A DNA stretch of 64,000 nucleotides from Longimicrobium sp. GTDB lineage: Bacteria; Gemmatimonadota; Gemmatimonadetes; Longimicrobiales; Longimicrobiaceae. A model generated the notes under the pieces. It did no database searches. It had not been told where the DNA came from and saw nothing but the letters and a program-made list of their open reading frames with translations. This document shows positions 51,460 through 59,144 of the stretch, in pieces (positions within the stretch are counted from its first letter, which is position 1; each line of letters starts with the position of its first letter). Location: the NCBI GenBank assembly GCA_036389135.1, contig DASVQP010000063.1:1-64000 (forward strand), written 5' to 3'. Position numbers and translations under genes: made by a program.

Positions 51460-52325
51460 CGCGTTCCTCCCCGGCAGGTGGATGCGGAGGGACCGGCGCC
51501 CAGCCGGTCCAGCAGCTCGCCCGACGATGCCCCGCCCCCCGCGCCGCGGGCGGGGACCTCGCCCGCCACCTTCCCCGCCGCGTCCAACCGGTAGAGCGGC
51601 TGGCGGAGCTGGCGGTCCCACGCGCGAAAGGAGAGCGGCCATCCCTTGTGCCCGTCGAAGCGGGTGTCGCCGCGCACAAGGTACGCGCGCAGCGCCGCCG
51701 GCTGCGTGGAGCGCGCGCGGAGCGCTGCCTCCCAGAGCACCTTGACCGCCATCCACCCGGCCCACGCGGGCCCGTCCATCCCGGCGGCGAAGCGGGCGCG
51801 GAAGCGGTCGTTGAGCTGCGCGGCCCCGAAGCGCTCCAGCGACGGGTGCCAGAGGACGGCGCGCCCACCGCTGGCCGCCGCGGCGTACATGGCGGCGCTC
51901 GCCTCCACGTGAAAGGTGTTCCGCCCGCACCCGCGCAGCGCGTCCGCCGGGGAGCCGGCGTTGATGAAGAGGACGCCCGCGCGCTCAGCCAGCGCACTCG
52001 CCGCGCGTGCCGGCCCCTCGCCGGAGCCGCCCACCAGCGCCGCCAGCCCGCGCCGTCCCGCCAGGCTTTCCGCCGTCCCGGTGACGAGCTCGATGGCGCG
52101 GCCGAAGAGCGTCCCCGTGCGCGCGGCTTCCTCCACCCCAAGCGTAACACCGCGGGTGGCGGAGGGTCCCGCTGCTACGAGACCGATGCGCAACGGCACC
52201 GCCGGTTGAACCGGTACGGCGCCGCCCGCGACGAGAGCCGCGCACCCCCGCGAGGCCCTGCGCAGGAACTCCCTCCGGCCTATCTCCTCTCCCTGCATGG
52301 ACATCCGGAGGCTGGGCGGAAACAT
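51456..52325 (-). CDS. Tat-exported branched-chain-type substrate-binding protein of PQQ-dependent alcohol dehydrogenase system
   Basis: This protein of about 289 residues starts near MFPPSLRMSMQ (52304 or 52298 are alternatives). GRREFLRRASRG is a twin-arginine signal. The mature part is a type I periplasmic-binding fold: VPLRIGLVAAGPSATRGVTL, GRRGLAALVGGSGEGPARAA, VLFINAGSPADALRGC and GWMAVKVLWEAAL. Its position next to a YVTN propeller and divergent PQQ dehydrogenases suggests the family known from PQQ-dependent alcohol dehydrogenase systems (TIGR03863 type). No permease or ATPase is adjacent, so it may sense or bind rather than import. Confidence 0.72.
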   Translation of the reverse strand: MFPPSLRMSMQGEEIGRREFLRRASRGCAALVAGGAVPVQPAVPLRIGLVAAGPSATRGVTLGVEEAARTGTLFGRAIELVTGTAESLAGRRGLAALVGGSGEGPARAASALAERAGVLFINAGSPADALRGCGRNTFHVEASAAMYAAAASGGRAVLWHPSLERFGAAQLNDRFRARFAAGMDGPAWAGWMAVKVLWEAALRARSTQPAALRAYLVRGDTRFDGHKGWPLSFRAWDRQLRQPLYRLDAAGKVAGEVPARGAGGGASSGELLDRLGAGPSASTCRGGTR

Positions 52326-52335
52326 GCGTAGCACC

Positions 52336-52356
52336 CCAGTGAAACACTGGTGTTTC
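52336..52356. promoter_or_regulatory. overlapping palindromes in the divergent PQQ promoter region
   Basis: CCAGTGAAACACTGG (6-3-6 inverted repeat) overlaps GAAACACTGGTGTTTC (7-2-7 inverted repeat). They lie 10 bases upstream of the binding-protein start and about 190 bases upstream of the dehydrogenase start. This is a good candidate operator for the divergent operons. No regulator gene is adjacent. Confidence 0.55.
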
Positions 52357-52543
52357 CTTGTGTCAGACTCGCAAGAGAAAGGCCACTTGGCGGCATGAAT
52401 GCTGCGAAAAATGGACGCGCCACCGCGAGGATCCGTTCCGCGGCGTCCGTCCAGTTTTCGCACCGACCCCACGGCCCGGCTCCCCGGGCTGCAGCATCCT
52501 TTCAGGCCGGACGCTCCATGCGGCTCACTCTGTGGGAGGCGTG

Positions 52544-54397
52544 TTGAGGCGAAGGTTCCCGGCGGGCCGCCCCTGGCCCCTCCGGCCGCTCCGCACGTGC
52601 GTCCTGCTCGTGGCGGCGCTCGGCTGCTCGCGCGGCGAGCCGGCGGAGGCGCCGGTCTCCACGGCGCTGGCCGCGCGGCGCGCGCTGGGGATCGCCCCCG
52701 CCGCCTACGCCGAGGACGGGCAGTGGACGATCCCGGCCAAGGACTACCAGAGCACGCGCTTCAGCGGCCTCGCGCAGATCACCACGCAGAACGTCGCCAG
52801 GCTGCAGCCGGCGTGGATGTTCTCGACGGGGATCCGCCGCGGCCACGAGGCGGCGCCGCTGGTGGTGGGGAGCACGATGTACATCATCACTCCCTTCCCC
52901 AACCAGCTCTTCGCGCTCGACCTGGCGCGGGGCGGCGAGCTGAAGTGGACGTACGCGCCGCCGCTGCTGCGCGCCGCGGCCGGCGTGGCGTGCTGCGACG
53001 TGGTGAACCGCGGCGCCGCGTACTCGGCTGGCAAGGTCTTCTTCAACACGCTGGACAACCAGACCGTCGCGGTGGACGCGGAGACGGGGAAGGAGGTGTG
53101 GCGCACGCGGCTGGGCGACATCAACCGCGGCGAGACCATGACCATGGCCCCGCTGGTGGTGAAGGACAAAGTGCTGGTGGGGAACAGCGGCGGCGAGATG
53201 GGGGTGCGCGGCTGGCTCACCGCGCTGGATGCGGAGAGCGGCAAGGTTGCGTGGCGGGCGTACAGTACGGGGCCGGACAGCGAGGTGCTGATCGGCCCCG
53301 ACTTCAAGCCGTTCTACCCGCAGGACCGCGGCAAGGACCTGGGCGTGAGCAGCTGGCCCTCCACCACCTGGCGCGTGGGCGGGGGCACCGTGTGGGGGTG
53401 GATCTCGTACGATCCCGAGCTGGACCTGATCTTCTACGGCACGGGCAACCCCGGCCCCTGGAATCCCGAGCAGCGCCCCGGCGACAACAAGTGGACGGCC
53501 GGAATCTTTGCACGCGATCCGGACACCGGGCAGGCGCGCTGGTTCTACCAGTGGAGCCCGCACGACGTGCACGACTACGACGGCGTCAACGAGAACGTCC
53601 TGCTCGACCTCCCCATCGGCGGGCGGGTGCGCAAGGTGATCGTGCGCGCGGAGCGGAACGGCTACATGTACGTGCTGGACCGCGCCACCGGCCAGGTGCT
53701 CTCCGCTGACCCCTTCGTCCACATCACCTCGTCGAAGGGGGTGGACGTGAAGACGGGGACCTACATCCCGAACATGGCCAAGTATCCGCACATGGCCCAG
53801 CCGGTGCGCGACATCTGCCCCAGCGCGCCCGGCGCCAAGGACTGGCAGCCGACCGCCTTCTCGCCCCGCACCGGCTTCCTCTACATCCCGCACAACAACC
53901 TGTGCATGGACGTGGAGTCGGTGGAGGCCAACTACATCGCGGGCACGCCCTACGTGGGGATGAACGTGGTGATGAAGGCGGGCCCTGGCGGCCACCGCGG
54001 CGAGTTCACGGCGTGGGACCCGGTGCGGCGCCGCGCCATGTGGAAGATCCGCGAGCGCTTCCCCGTGTGGAGCGGCGCCCTGGCGACGGCGGGCGACGTG
54101 GTGTTCTACGGGACGATGGAGGGGTGGTTCAAGGCGGTGGACGCGCGGAATGGGCGCCTCCTCTGGCAGTTCAAGACCGAGTCGGGGATCATCGGCCAGC
54201 CCATCACCTACCGCGCGCCGGACGGCAAGCAGTACGTCGCCATCCTCTCCGGCGTGGGCGGCTGGCCGGGCGCCATCGTGGCGGGGATGGCGAACCCCGA
54301 GGACAGCACCGTGGCGCTCGGCTTCGCGGGCGCCATGCGCGACCTCCCGCAGGCCACCACGCGGGGCGGGACCCTTTACGTGTTCGCGCTGCCATGA
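52544..54397 (+). CDS. PQQ-dependent alcohol dehydrogenase, module 2, first copy
   Basis: This quinoprotein of about 617 residues starts at TTG 52544 or GTG 52541, just after GGGAGG. A lipoprotein signal (TCVLLVAALGCSRG) precedes the eight-bladed propeller. Key sites are GVACCDVVNRG (vicinal Cys), GNSGGEMGVRGWLTALD (metal Glu), FYGTGNPGPWNPEQRPGDNK (metal Asn) and DVHDYDGVNENVLLD (Asp344 and Asp346). The D-Y-D form is the XoxF/ExaF lanthanide signature. It is closely similar to the next gene and less so to the module 1 enzyme. Its stop overlaps the next start in ATGA. Confidence 0.93.
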   Translation: MRRRFPAGRPWPLRPLRTCVLLVAALGCSRGEPAEAPVSTALAARRALGIAPAAYAEDGQWTIPAKDYQSTRFSGLAQITTQNVARLQPAWMFSTGIRRGHEAAPLVVGSTMYIITPFPNQLFALDLARGGELKWTYAPPLLRAAAGVACCDVVNRGAAYSAGKVFFNTLDNQTVAVDAETGKEVWRTRLGDINRGETMTMAPLVVKDKVLVGNSGGEMGVRGWLTALDAESGKVAWRAYSTGPDSEVLIGPDFKPFYPQDRGKDLGVSSWPSTTWRVGGGTVWGWISYDPELDLIFYGTGNPGPWNPEQRPGDNKWTAGIFARDPDTGQARWFYQWSPHDVHDYDGVNENVLLDLPIGGRVRKVIVRAERNGYMYVLDRATGQVLSADPFVHITSSKGVDVKTGTYIPNMAKYPHMAQPVRDICPSAPGAKDWQPTAFSPRTGFLYIPHNNLCMDVESVEANYIAGTPYVGMNVVMKAGPGGHRGEFTAWDPVRRRAMWKIRERFPVWSGALATAGDVVFYGTMEGWFKAVDARNGRLLWQFKTESGIIGQPITYRAPDGKQYVAILSGVGGWPGAIVAGMANPEDSTVALGFAGAMRDLPQATTRGGTLYVFALP

Positions 54398-56304
54398 AGA
54401 AAATGCGTGAGTGCGTGAGTGCGTCAGTGCATTGGGGTGCCCCGGTTTTCCGGCGCACTCACGCACTCACGCACTTACGCACTCTTGTCATCGTCCTGGC
54501 GGCGGGGTGCATCGAGCACGACATGTCCGGCGAGTACGGCGCCAAGGAGAAACCGGGGGAGTGGCCTGCGTTGCGGACGATGTTCCCCGCGACGCCGCGG
54601 AACGCGCCGGTGGTGGAGGACGGGCAGTGGGTGATGCCGGCGCGCGATTACGCCAGCACGAGGTTCAGCGGGCTGGGCGAGATCAACCGCGGCAACGTGA
54701 AGGGGCTGCGGCTGGCCTGGACCTTCTCGGATGGGAACTTCTACGGGCACGAGGGGGCGCCGCTGGTGGTGGGAAGCACCCTGTACTGGGTGAGCCCCTT
54801 CCCCAACGAGCTCTTCGCGCTCGACCTCACCAAGCCGGGCGCGCCGGTGAAGTGGCACTACAAGCCGCCGGTGCAGACCGCGGCGCAGGGGGTGGCCTGC
54901 TGCGACAAGGTGAACCGCGGCGCCGCCTACGCGGACGGGCGCATCTTCTTCAACACGCTGGACAACCAGGTGGTCGCCGTCGATGCCGCCACCGGGGCCG
55001 AGGCGTGGCGCGTCCGCATCGGCGACATCAATCGCGGCGAGACCATGACCATGGCCCCGCTGGTGGTGAAGGGGAAGGTGCTGGTGGGGAACAGCGGCGG
55101 CGAGATGGGGGTGCGCGGCTGGCTCACCGCCCTGGACGCCGCCACGGGCCGCACCGCCTGGCGCGCGTACAGCACGGGGCCTGACGCGGACGTGCTGATC
55201 GGCCCCAACTTCAAGCCGCACTACGCCCAGGACCGCGGCAAGGACCTGGGCGTCACGAGCTGGCCTCCCGGCGCGTGGGAGACGGGGGGCGGCACGGTGT
55301 GGGGGTGGATCTCGTACGATCCCGAGCTGGACCTGATCTTCTACGGCACGGGCAACCCCGGCCCCTGGAACCCCGAGCAGCGCCCGGGCGACAACAAGTG
55401 GACGGCCGGGATCTTTGCCCGCGACCCGGATACGGGCGAGGCGCGCTGGTTCTACCAGTGGAGCCCGCACGACGTGCACGACTACGACGGCGTCAACGAG
55501 AACGTCCTTCTCGACCTCCCCATCGGCGGTCGCACGCGCAAGGTGATCGTGCGGGCGGAGCGGAACGGCTACATGTACGTGCTGGACCGCGCCACCGGAC
55601 AGGTGCTCTCGGCCGACCCCTTCGTCCACATCACCTCCTCCAAGGGCGTGGACCTGAAGACGGGCGCGTACCAGCCCAACCCCACCGCCACTCCGCGGCT
55701 GGGGACGGTGGTGCGCGGGATCTGCCCCAGCGCGCCCGGCGCCAAGGACTGGCAGCCGATGTCGTTCTCGCCGCGCACCGGGCTCCTCTACGTCCCGCAC
55801 AACAACCTGTGCATGGACTACGAGGCGCTGGAGGCCAACTACATCGCCGGCACTCCGTACGTGGGCGCCAACGTCACCATGTACGCGGGCCCCGGCGGCC
55901 ACCGCGGCGAGTTCACGGCATGGGACCCGGTGCGGAGGCGCGCCGCGTGGAAGATCCGCGAGCGCTTCCCCGTGTGGAGCGGCGCCCTGGCCACGGCGGG
56001 CGACGTGGTGTTCTACGGCACCATGGACCGCTGGTTCAGGGCAGTCGACGCCACCACGGGAAAGATCCTCTGGCAGTTCCGCACCGGCTCGGGCATCATC
56101 GGCCAGCCGGTCACCTTTCGCGGCCCGGACGGCAAGCAGTACGTGGCGATCTTTGACGGCGTGGGCGGGTGGCCCGGCGCCATCGTCTCCGGCGACCTCT
56201 CGCCCGAGGACAAGTCCGCGGCGGGGGGCTTCGTGGGCGCCATGAGCGACCTGCCGGAGTACACGGAAAAGGGAGGGACGCTGTATGTGTTCGCGCTTCC
56301 CTGA
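54394..56304 (+). CDS. PQQ-dependent alcohol dehydrogenase, module 2, second copy
   Basis: This 636-residue paralog starts at ATG 54394, overlapping the previous stop. Its first 30 residues (MKKMRECVSASVHWGAPVFR ... THALTHLR) are encoded by an in-frame GTGAGTGCG / CGCACTCAC palindromic repeat, so the real signal core TLVIVLAAGC begins only after it. The catalytic set is complete: GVACCDKVNRG, GNSGGEMGVRGW, FYGTGNPGPWNPEQ and DVHDYDGVNENV (Asp363, Asp365). It is a tandem duplicate of the preceding gene. Export may be weakened by the long leader. Confidence 0.92.
   Translation: MKKMRECVSASVHWGAPVFRRTHALTHLRTLVIVLAAGCIEHDMSGEYGAKEKPGEWPALRTMFPATPRNAPVVEDGQWVMPARDYASTRFSGLGEINRGNVKGLRLAWTFSDGNFYGHEGAPLVVGSTLYWVSPFPNELFALDLTKPGAPVKWHYKPPVQTAAQGVACCDKVNRGAAYADGRIFFNTLDNQVVAVDAATGAEAWRVRIGDINRGETMTMAPLVVKGKVLVGNSGGEMGVRGWLTALDAATGRTAWRAYSTGPDADVLIGPNFKPHYAQDRGKDLGVTSWPPGAWETGGGTVWGWISYDPELDLIFYGTGNPGPWNPEQRPGDNKWTAGIFARDPDTGEARWFYQWSPHDVHDYDGVNENVLLDLPIGGRTRKVIVRAERNGYMYVLDRATGQVLSADPFVHITSSKGVDLKTGAYQPNPTATPRLGTVVRGICPSAPGAKDWQPMSFSPRTGLLYVPHNNLCMDYEALEANYIAGTPYVGANVTMYAGPGGHRGEFTAWDPVRRRAAWKIRERFPVWSGALATAGDVVFYGTMDRWFRAVDATTGKILWQFRTGSGIIGQPVTFRGPDGKQYVAIFDGVGGWPGAIVSGDLSPEDKSAAGGFVGAMSDLPEYTEKGGTLYVFALP
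54405..54481. repeat. CACTCACG-type palindrome inside the dehydrogenase leader
   Basis: GCGTGAGTGCGTGAGTGCG at the left is the complement of CGCACTCACGCACTCACGC at the right. It is entirely within the reading frame of the second module 2 dehydrogenase. Related CACTCACG units occur in the intergenic cluster at 26502-26530. Confidence 0.88.
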
Positions 56305-57160
56305 GGCCCTCACCCCCCGAGGAACGAGCGGGGGTGAGGGCCCCCTCCGGCGCCTGCTCCTGCTCCTCCTCCTCCCCCTCCTCGCCGCGTGCGCCGAGAC
56401 GCAGGCGAAACCCTCGCGGGAGCTCCGGGTGTGCGCCGATCCCAACAACCTCCCCTTCTCCAACGAAAAGGGCGAGGGGTTCGAGAACCGGCTGGCGGAG
56501 CTGGTGGCGCGCGACATGGGGGCGCGGGTCAAGTACACCTGGTGGGCGCAGCGGCGCGGCTTCATCCGCAACACCCTGCGCGCCGGGGAGTGCGACCTGG
56601 TGATGGGGGTGCCCAGTGGGTTTGAGCTCGCCCTCCCCACGCGGCCGTACTACCGCTCCACCTACGTCTTCGTCTACCGAAGGGACGCGGGGTTCGAGGT
56701 GCGCTCGTTCGACGATCCGGTGCTGAAGCGGGTCAAGATCGGCGTGCACCTGGTGGGCGACGACTACTCCAACACGCCGCCCGCCCACGCGCTCGGCACC
56801 CGCGGCATCATCCGCAACGTGCGGGGCTACACGCTGTACGGCGACTACTCCAAGCCCAACCCGCCGGCCGACATCCTGACGGCGCTGGCGCGGAAGGAGA
56901 TCGACGTGGCGGTGGTGTGGGGGCCGCTGGCCGGCTACTTCGCGCCGCGTGCCGGGGTGCCGCTGGAGGTCGTACCCGTCTCGCCGCAGATCGACCTTCC
57001 CTTCCTCCCCTTCGTGTTCGACATCTCGATGGGGGTGCGGCGGGAGGACGTGAAGCTCAAGGAAGAGGTGGAGGCGATCCTCGCCCGCCGCCGCGCGGAG
57101 GTGGAGGCCATCCTGGACGAATACGGAGTGCCGCGGGCTGGCCGCCGCGCGAAGCCATGA
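56285..57160 (+). CDS. MoxJ/XoxJ-like quinoprotein-associated solute-binding protein
   Basis: This 291-residue protein has a family 3 solute-binding fold with the marks of the quinoprotein dehydrogenase-associated subgroup: ELRVCADPNNLPFSNEKGEG, YTWWAQRRGFIRNTLRAGEC, DLVMGVPSGFELALPTRPYY and RSTYVFVYRR. XoxJ/MoxJ homologs are thought to help activate or mature the dehydrogenase. The start at ATG 56285 overlaps the dehydrogenase end by 20 bases. The leader again includes repeat DNA (LTPRGTSGGEGP) before a lipoprotein signal LLLLLLLPLLAAC. Confidence 0.88.
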   Translation: MCSRFPEALTPRGTSGGEGPLRRLLLLLLLPLLAACAETQAKPSRELRVCADPNNLPFSNEKGEGFENRLAELVARDMGARVKYTWWAQRRGFIRNTLRAGECDLVMGVPSGFELALPTRPYYRSTYVFVYRRDAGFEVRSFDDPVLKRVKIGVHLVGDDYSNTPPAHALGTRGIIRNVRGYTLYGDYSKPNPPADILTALARKEIDVAVVWGPLAGYFAPRAGVPLEVVPVSPQIDLPFLPFVFDISMGVRREDVKLKEEVEAILARRRAEVEAILDEYGVPRAGRRAKP

Positions 57161-57174
57161 CCGGGGGGAGAACG

Positions 57175-57693
57175 ATGCGATCGATGGCGCTGGTTTGGGT
57201 CTGCCTGGCGGGAGTGCTCGCGGGGTGCGAGCGGGAGGAGCGTCCGTCGCGCGAGACGCCGCCGGGCGCATCGCCCTTTCCCGCGGTGCAGACGACGGAG
57301 CTGCAGGCCGGCCCCAAGACGCCGGACCCGTCGGTGGGCGCGTACCAGGAAAACCGGTTCACGGTTGGTCAGGGGCAGACCTTCTACGAGCAGTACAACT
57401 GCGCCGGGTGCCACTCCGCCGGCGGCGGCGGGGGGATGGGGCCGCCGCTGAACGACGACGAGTGGATCTACGGGAGTGACCCGGAGAACGTCTTCGCCAC
57501 CATCGTGGAGGGGCGCCCCAACGGGATGCCCGCCTTCCGCGGGCGCATCGACCAGGGGCAGATCTGGCAGCTCGTGTCGTACGTGCGCACGCTGAGCGGC
57601 CTCACCCCGCCGGACACCTGGCCGGCGCGCGCGGACCACATGCAGGAGGCCCGCCCCGTGACCGACGCCGCACCCCAGCGCCAGCTCCCGTGA
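57175..57693 (+). CDS. cytochrome c lipoprotein, XoxG-like
   Basis: This 172-residue protein starts at MRSMALVWVCLAGVLAGCER behind GGGGGGAG; an ATG at 57157 that overlaps the xoxJ-like stop is less well placed. One haem c site is YNCAGCHSAGGGGGMGPPLN, followed by DDEWIYGSDPENVFATIVEG and Met in RPNGMPAFRGRIDQ. The CxGCHxxxGxGGxGPxLxDxxW pattern is that of cytochromes serving XoxF-type enzymes. It should pass electrons from the PQQ dehydrogenases to the oxidase subunit II encoded next (GTGA overlap). Confidence 0.9.
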   Translation: MRSMALVWVCLAGVLAGCEREERPSRETPPGASPFPAVQTTELQAGPKTPDPSVGAYQENRFTVGQGQTFYEQYNCAGCHSAGGGGGMGPPLNDDEWIYGSDPENVFATIVEGRPNGMPAFRGRIDQGQIWQLVSYVRTLSGLTPPDTWPARADHMQEARPVTDAAPQRQLP

Positions 57694-58694
57694 GCACGCG
57701 CCTTCGTCCCCACGCATGCGCGGCGGCCGTGCTCCTGGCGGGGTGCGAGCGCCAGTTCTCGGCCACGCACCCCGTGGGCCCGCAGGCGGAGCGGATCAGC
57801 GACATGATCTGGTTCCTCACCTGGCTCGGCACGGCCGTCTTCGTGGTGGTGGTGGGCTTCCTCTTCTACGCGCTGTGGCGCGGCAAGCAGCGCGAGGAGA
57901 GCGCCGCCGGGCCCGAGGCGGAGCGGCGGATGGCGTGGTGGGTGGGCGGCTCGGTGGCGGCCACCACGGCCATCCTGCTGGTGCTGCTGGTCTACAACTT
58001 CTACACGGGGCGGGCGCTGGCGGCCTTCGCGGATTCCAGCGCCATGACCATCCGCGTGACGGGGCACCAGTGGTGGTGGTCGGTGGAGTACCAGGACCCG
58101 CTGTACAGCCGCCGGGTGTCGACGGCCAACGAGATCCACATCCCCGTGGGGCGCAAGGTGCGGCTGGAGGTGCAGTCGCGCGACGTGATCCATTCGTTCT
58201 GGGCGCCGAACCTCCACGGCAAGATCGACCTGATCCCCGGCTACGGCGGCACCACCTACTTCAGCGCGGACGAGCCGGGGGTGTACAGCGGGCGGTGCGC
58301 GGAGTTCTGCGGCCTTCAGCACGCCAAGATGAACTTCCTGGTGATCGCGGAGCCGCCGGACCGCTTCGCCGCGTGGTACGAGGCGCAGCTCCGCAGCGCC
58401 CCGCCCCCGGCCGACTCGGTGCAGCAGAAGGGGCAGCAGGTATTCCTGTCGAAGCAGTGCGCGATGTGCCACACGATCCGGGGCACGCCGGCCAACAGCC
58501 GCATCGGCCCGGACCTGACGCACCTGGCGAGCCGCCGCACGCTGGCCTCGGGCGCCATCCCCAACACGCGCGGCCACCTGGCCGGGTGGGTGCTGGACCC
58601 GCAGCGCATCAAGCCCGGCACCCGCATGCCGCCGAACCAACTCGCCGGCGATGAGCTGCAGGCGCTGCTGGATTATCTGGAGAGCCTGAAGTAG
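57690..58694 (+). CDS. ctaC: caa3-type cytochrome c oxidase subunit II with fused cytochrome c, module 2
   Basis: This 334-residue protein begins with GTG overlapping the cytochrome stop. It has a lipobox (AAAVLLAGCERQ), two membrane helices (about 39-62 and 84-106), CuA ligands in RDVIHSFWAP and CAEFCGLQHAKM (first Cys ~203), and a C-terminal haem site QCAMCHTIRGTPAN (~257) with Met in GTRMPPNQL. It is a paralog of the module 1 subunit II. A 450-base repeat cluster separates it from subunit I. Confidence 0.96.
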   Translation: MSTRLRPHACAAAVLLAGCERQFSATHPVGPQAERISDMIWFLTWLGTAVFVVVVGFLFYALWRGKQREESAAGPEAERRMAWWVGGSVAATTAILLVLLVYNFYTGRALAAFADSSAMTIRVTGHQWWWSVEYQDPLYSRRVSTANEIHIPVGRKVRLEVQSRDVIHSFWAPNLHGKIDLIPGYGGTTYFSADEPGVYSGRCAEFCGLQHAKMNFLVIAEPPDRFAAWYEAQLRSAPPPADSVQQKGQQVFLSKQCAMCHTIRGTPANSRIGPDLTHLASRRTLASGAIPNTRGHLAGWVLDPQRIKPGTRMPPNQLAGDELQALLDYLESLK

Positions 58695-59144
58695 GGAGTG
58701 AGGAATGGGGAATGGAGGGACAGCCCCCCGTGACGTCATCCTGAGAGAGCCGCGCAACGGATGTCTGCCGCTCCAGGCCGTACTCCTGCGGCGACCGAAG
58801 GATCTAGCCGGCGTGGCAAGAGGTCGGCGGGTGATGACGAGCCCCTCGGCACGCCCAGTAGATCCTTCGCTCGCGCCACGGGGAAGCGCTTCGCTCAGGA
58901 TGACAAAAAGACGGGAATGCCCGAGGCGTAAGGGCCTGCCTCTCCGCGCCAGTCCGCGGAGGCGGACTTCGTGTGGTTCCAGCGGCGAATTCATCCGCTC
59001 CGGGTAGCGGCGCCCGGGGCATCGGCGGCGGCGGGCAGACACGCAGGTCTGCCCCTATGGGTTTGGTGTGGGTCAGCGGCACGGGCGCGATGAATCGCGC
59101 CCCTACGACGCACTAACGCACTTTCTTCCGTCCGGAGACCTCCC
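58695..59144. repeat. repeat cluster inside oxidase module 2
   Basis: No gene is present. It holds a short GGGGAAT relative (58705-58722), a large GTCATCCTGAG ... CTCAGGATGACA palindrome (58735-58912), a GTGGTTCCAGCGGCGAATTC element (58970-59000), GCAGACACGCAGGTCTGCCC (59034-59053) and the GGGCGCGATGAATCGCGCCC palindrome (59083-59102). It splits subunit II from subunit I, which are adjacent in module 1. Confidence 0.82.

Noticed and set aside
56917-57174. Upstream extension of the module 2 cytochrome c frame
   Set aside because: It overlaps the XoxJ-like gene in another frame; a signal peptide and good ribosome site support 57175.
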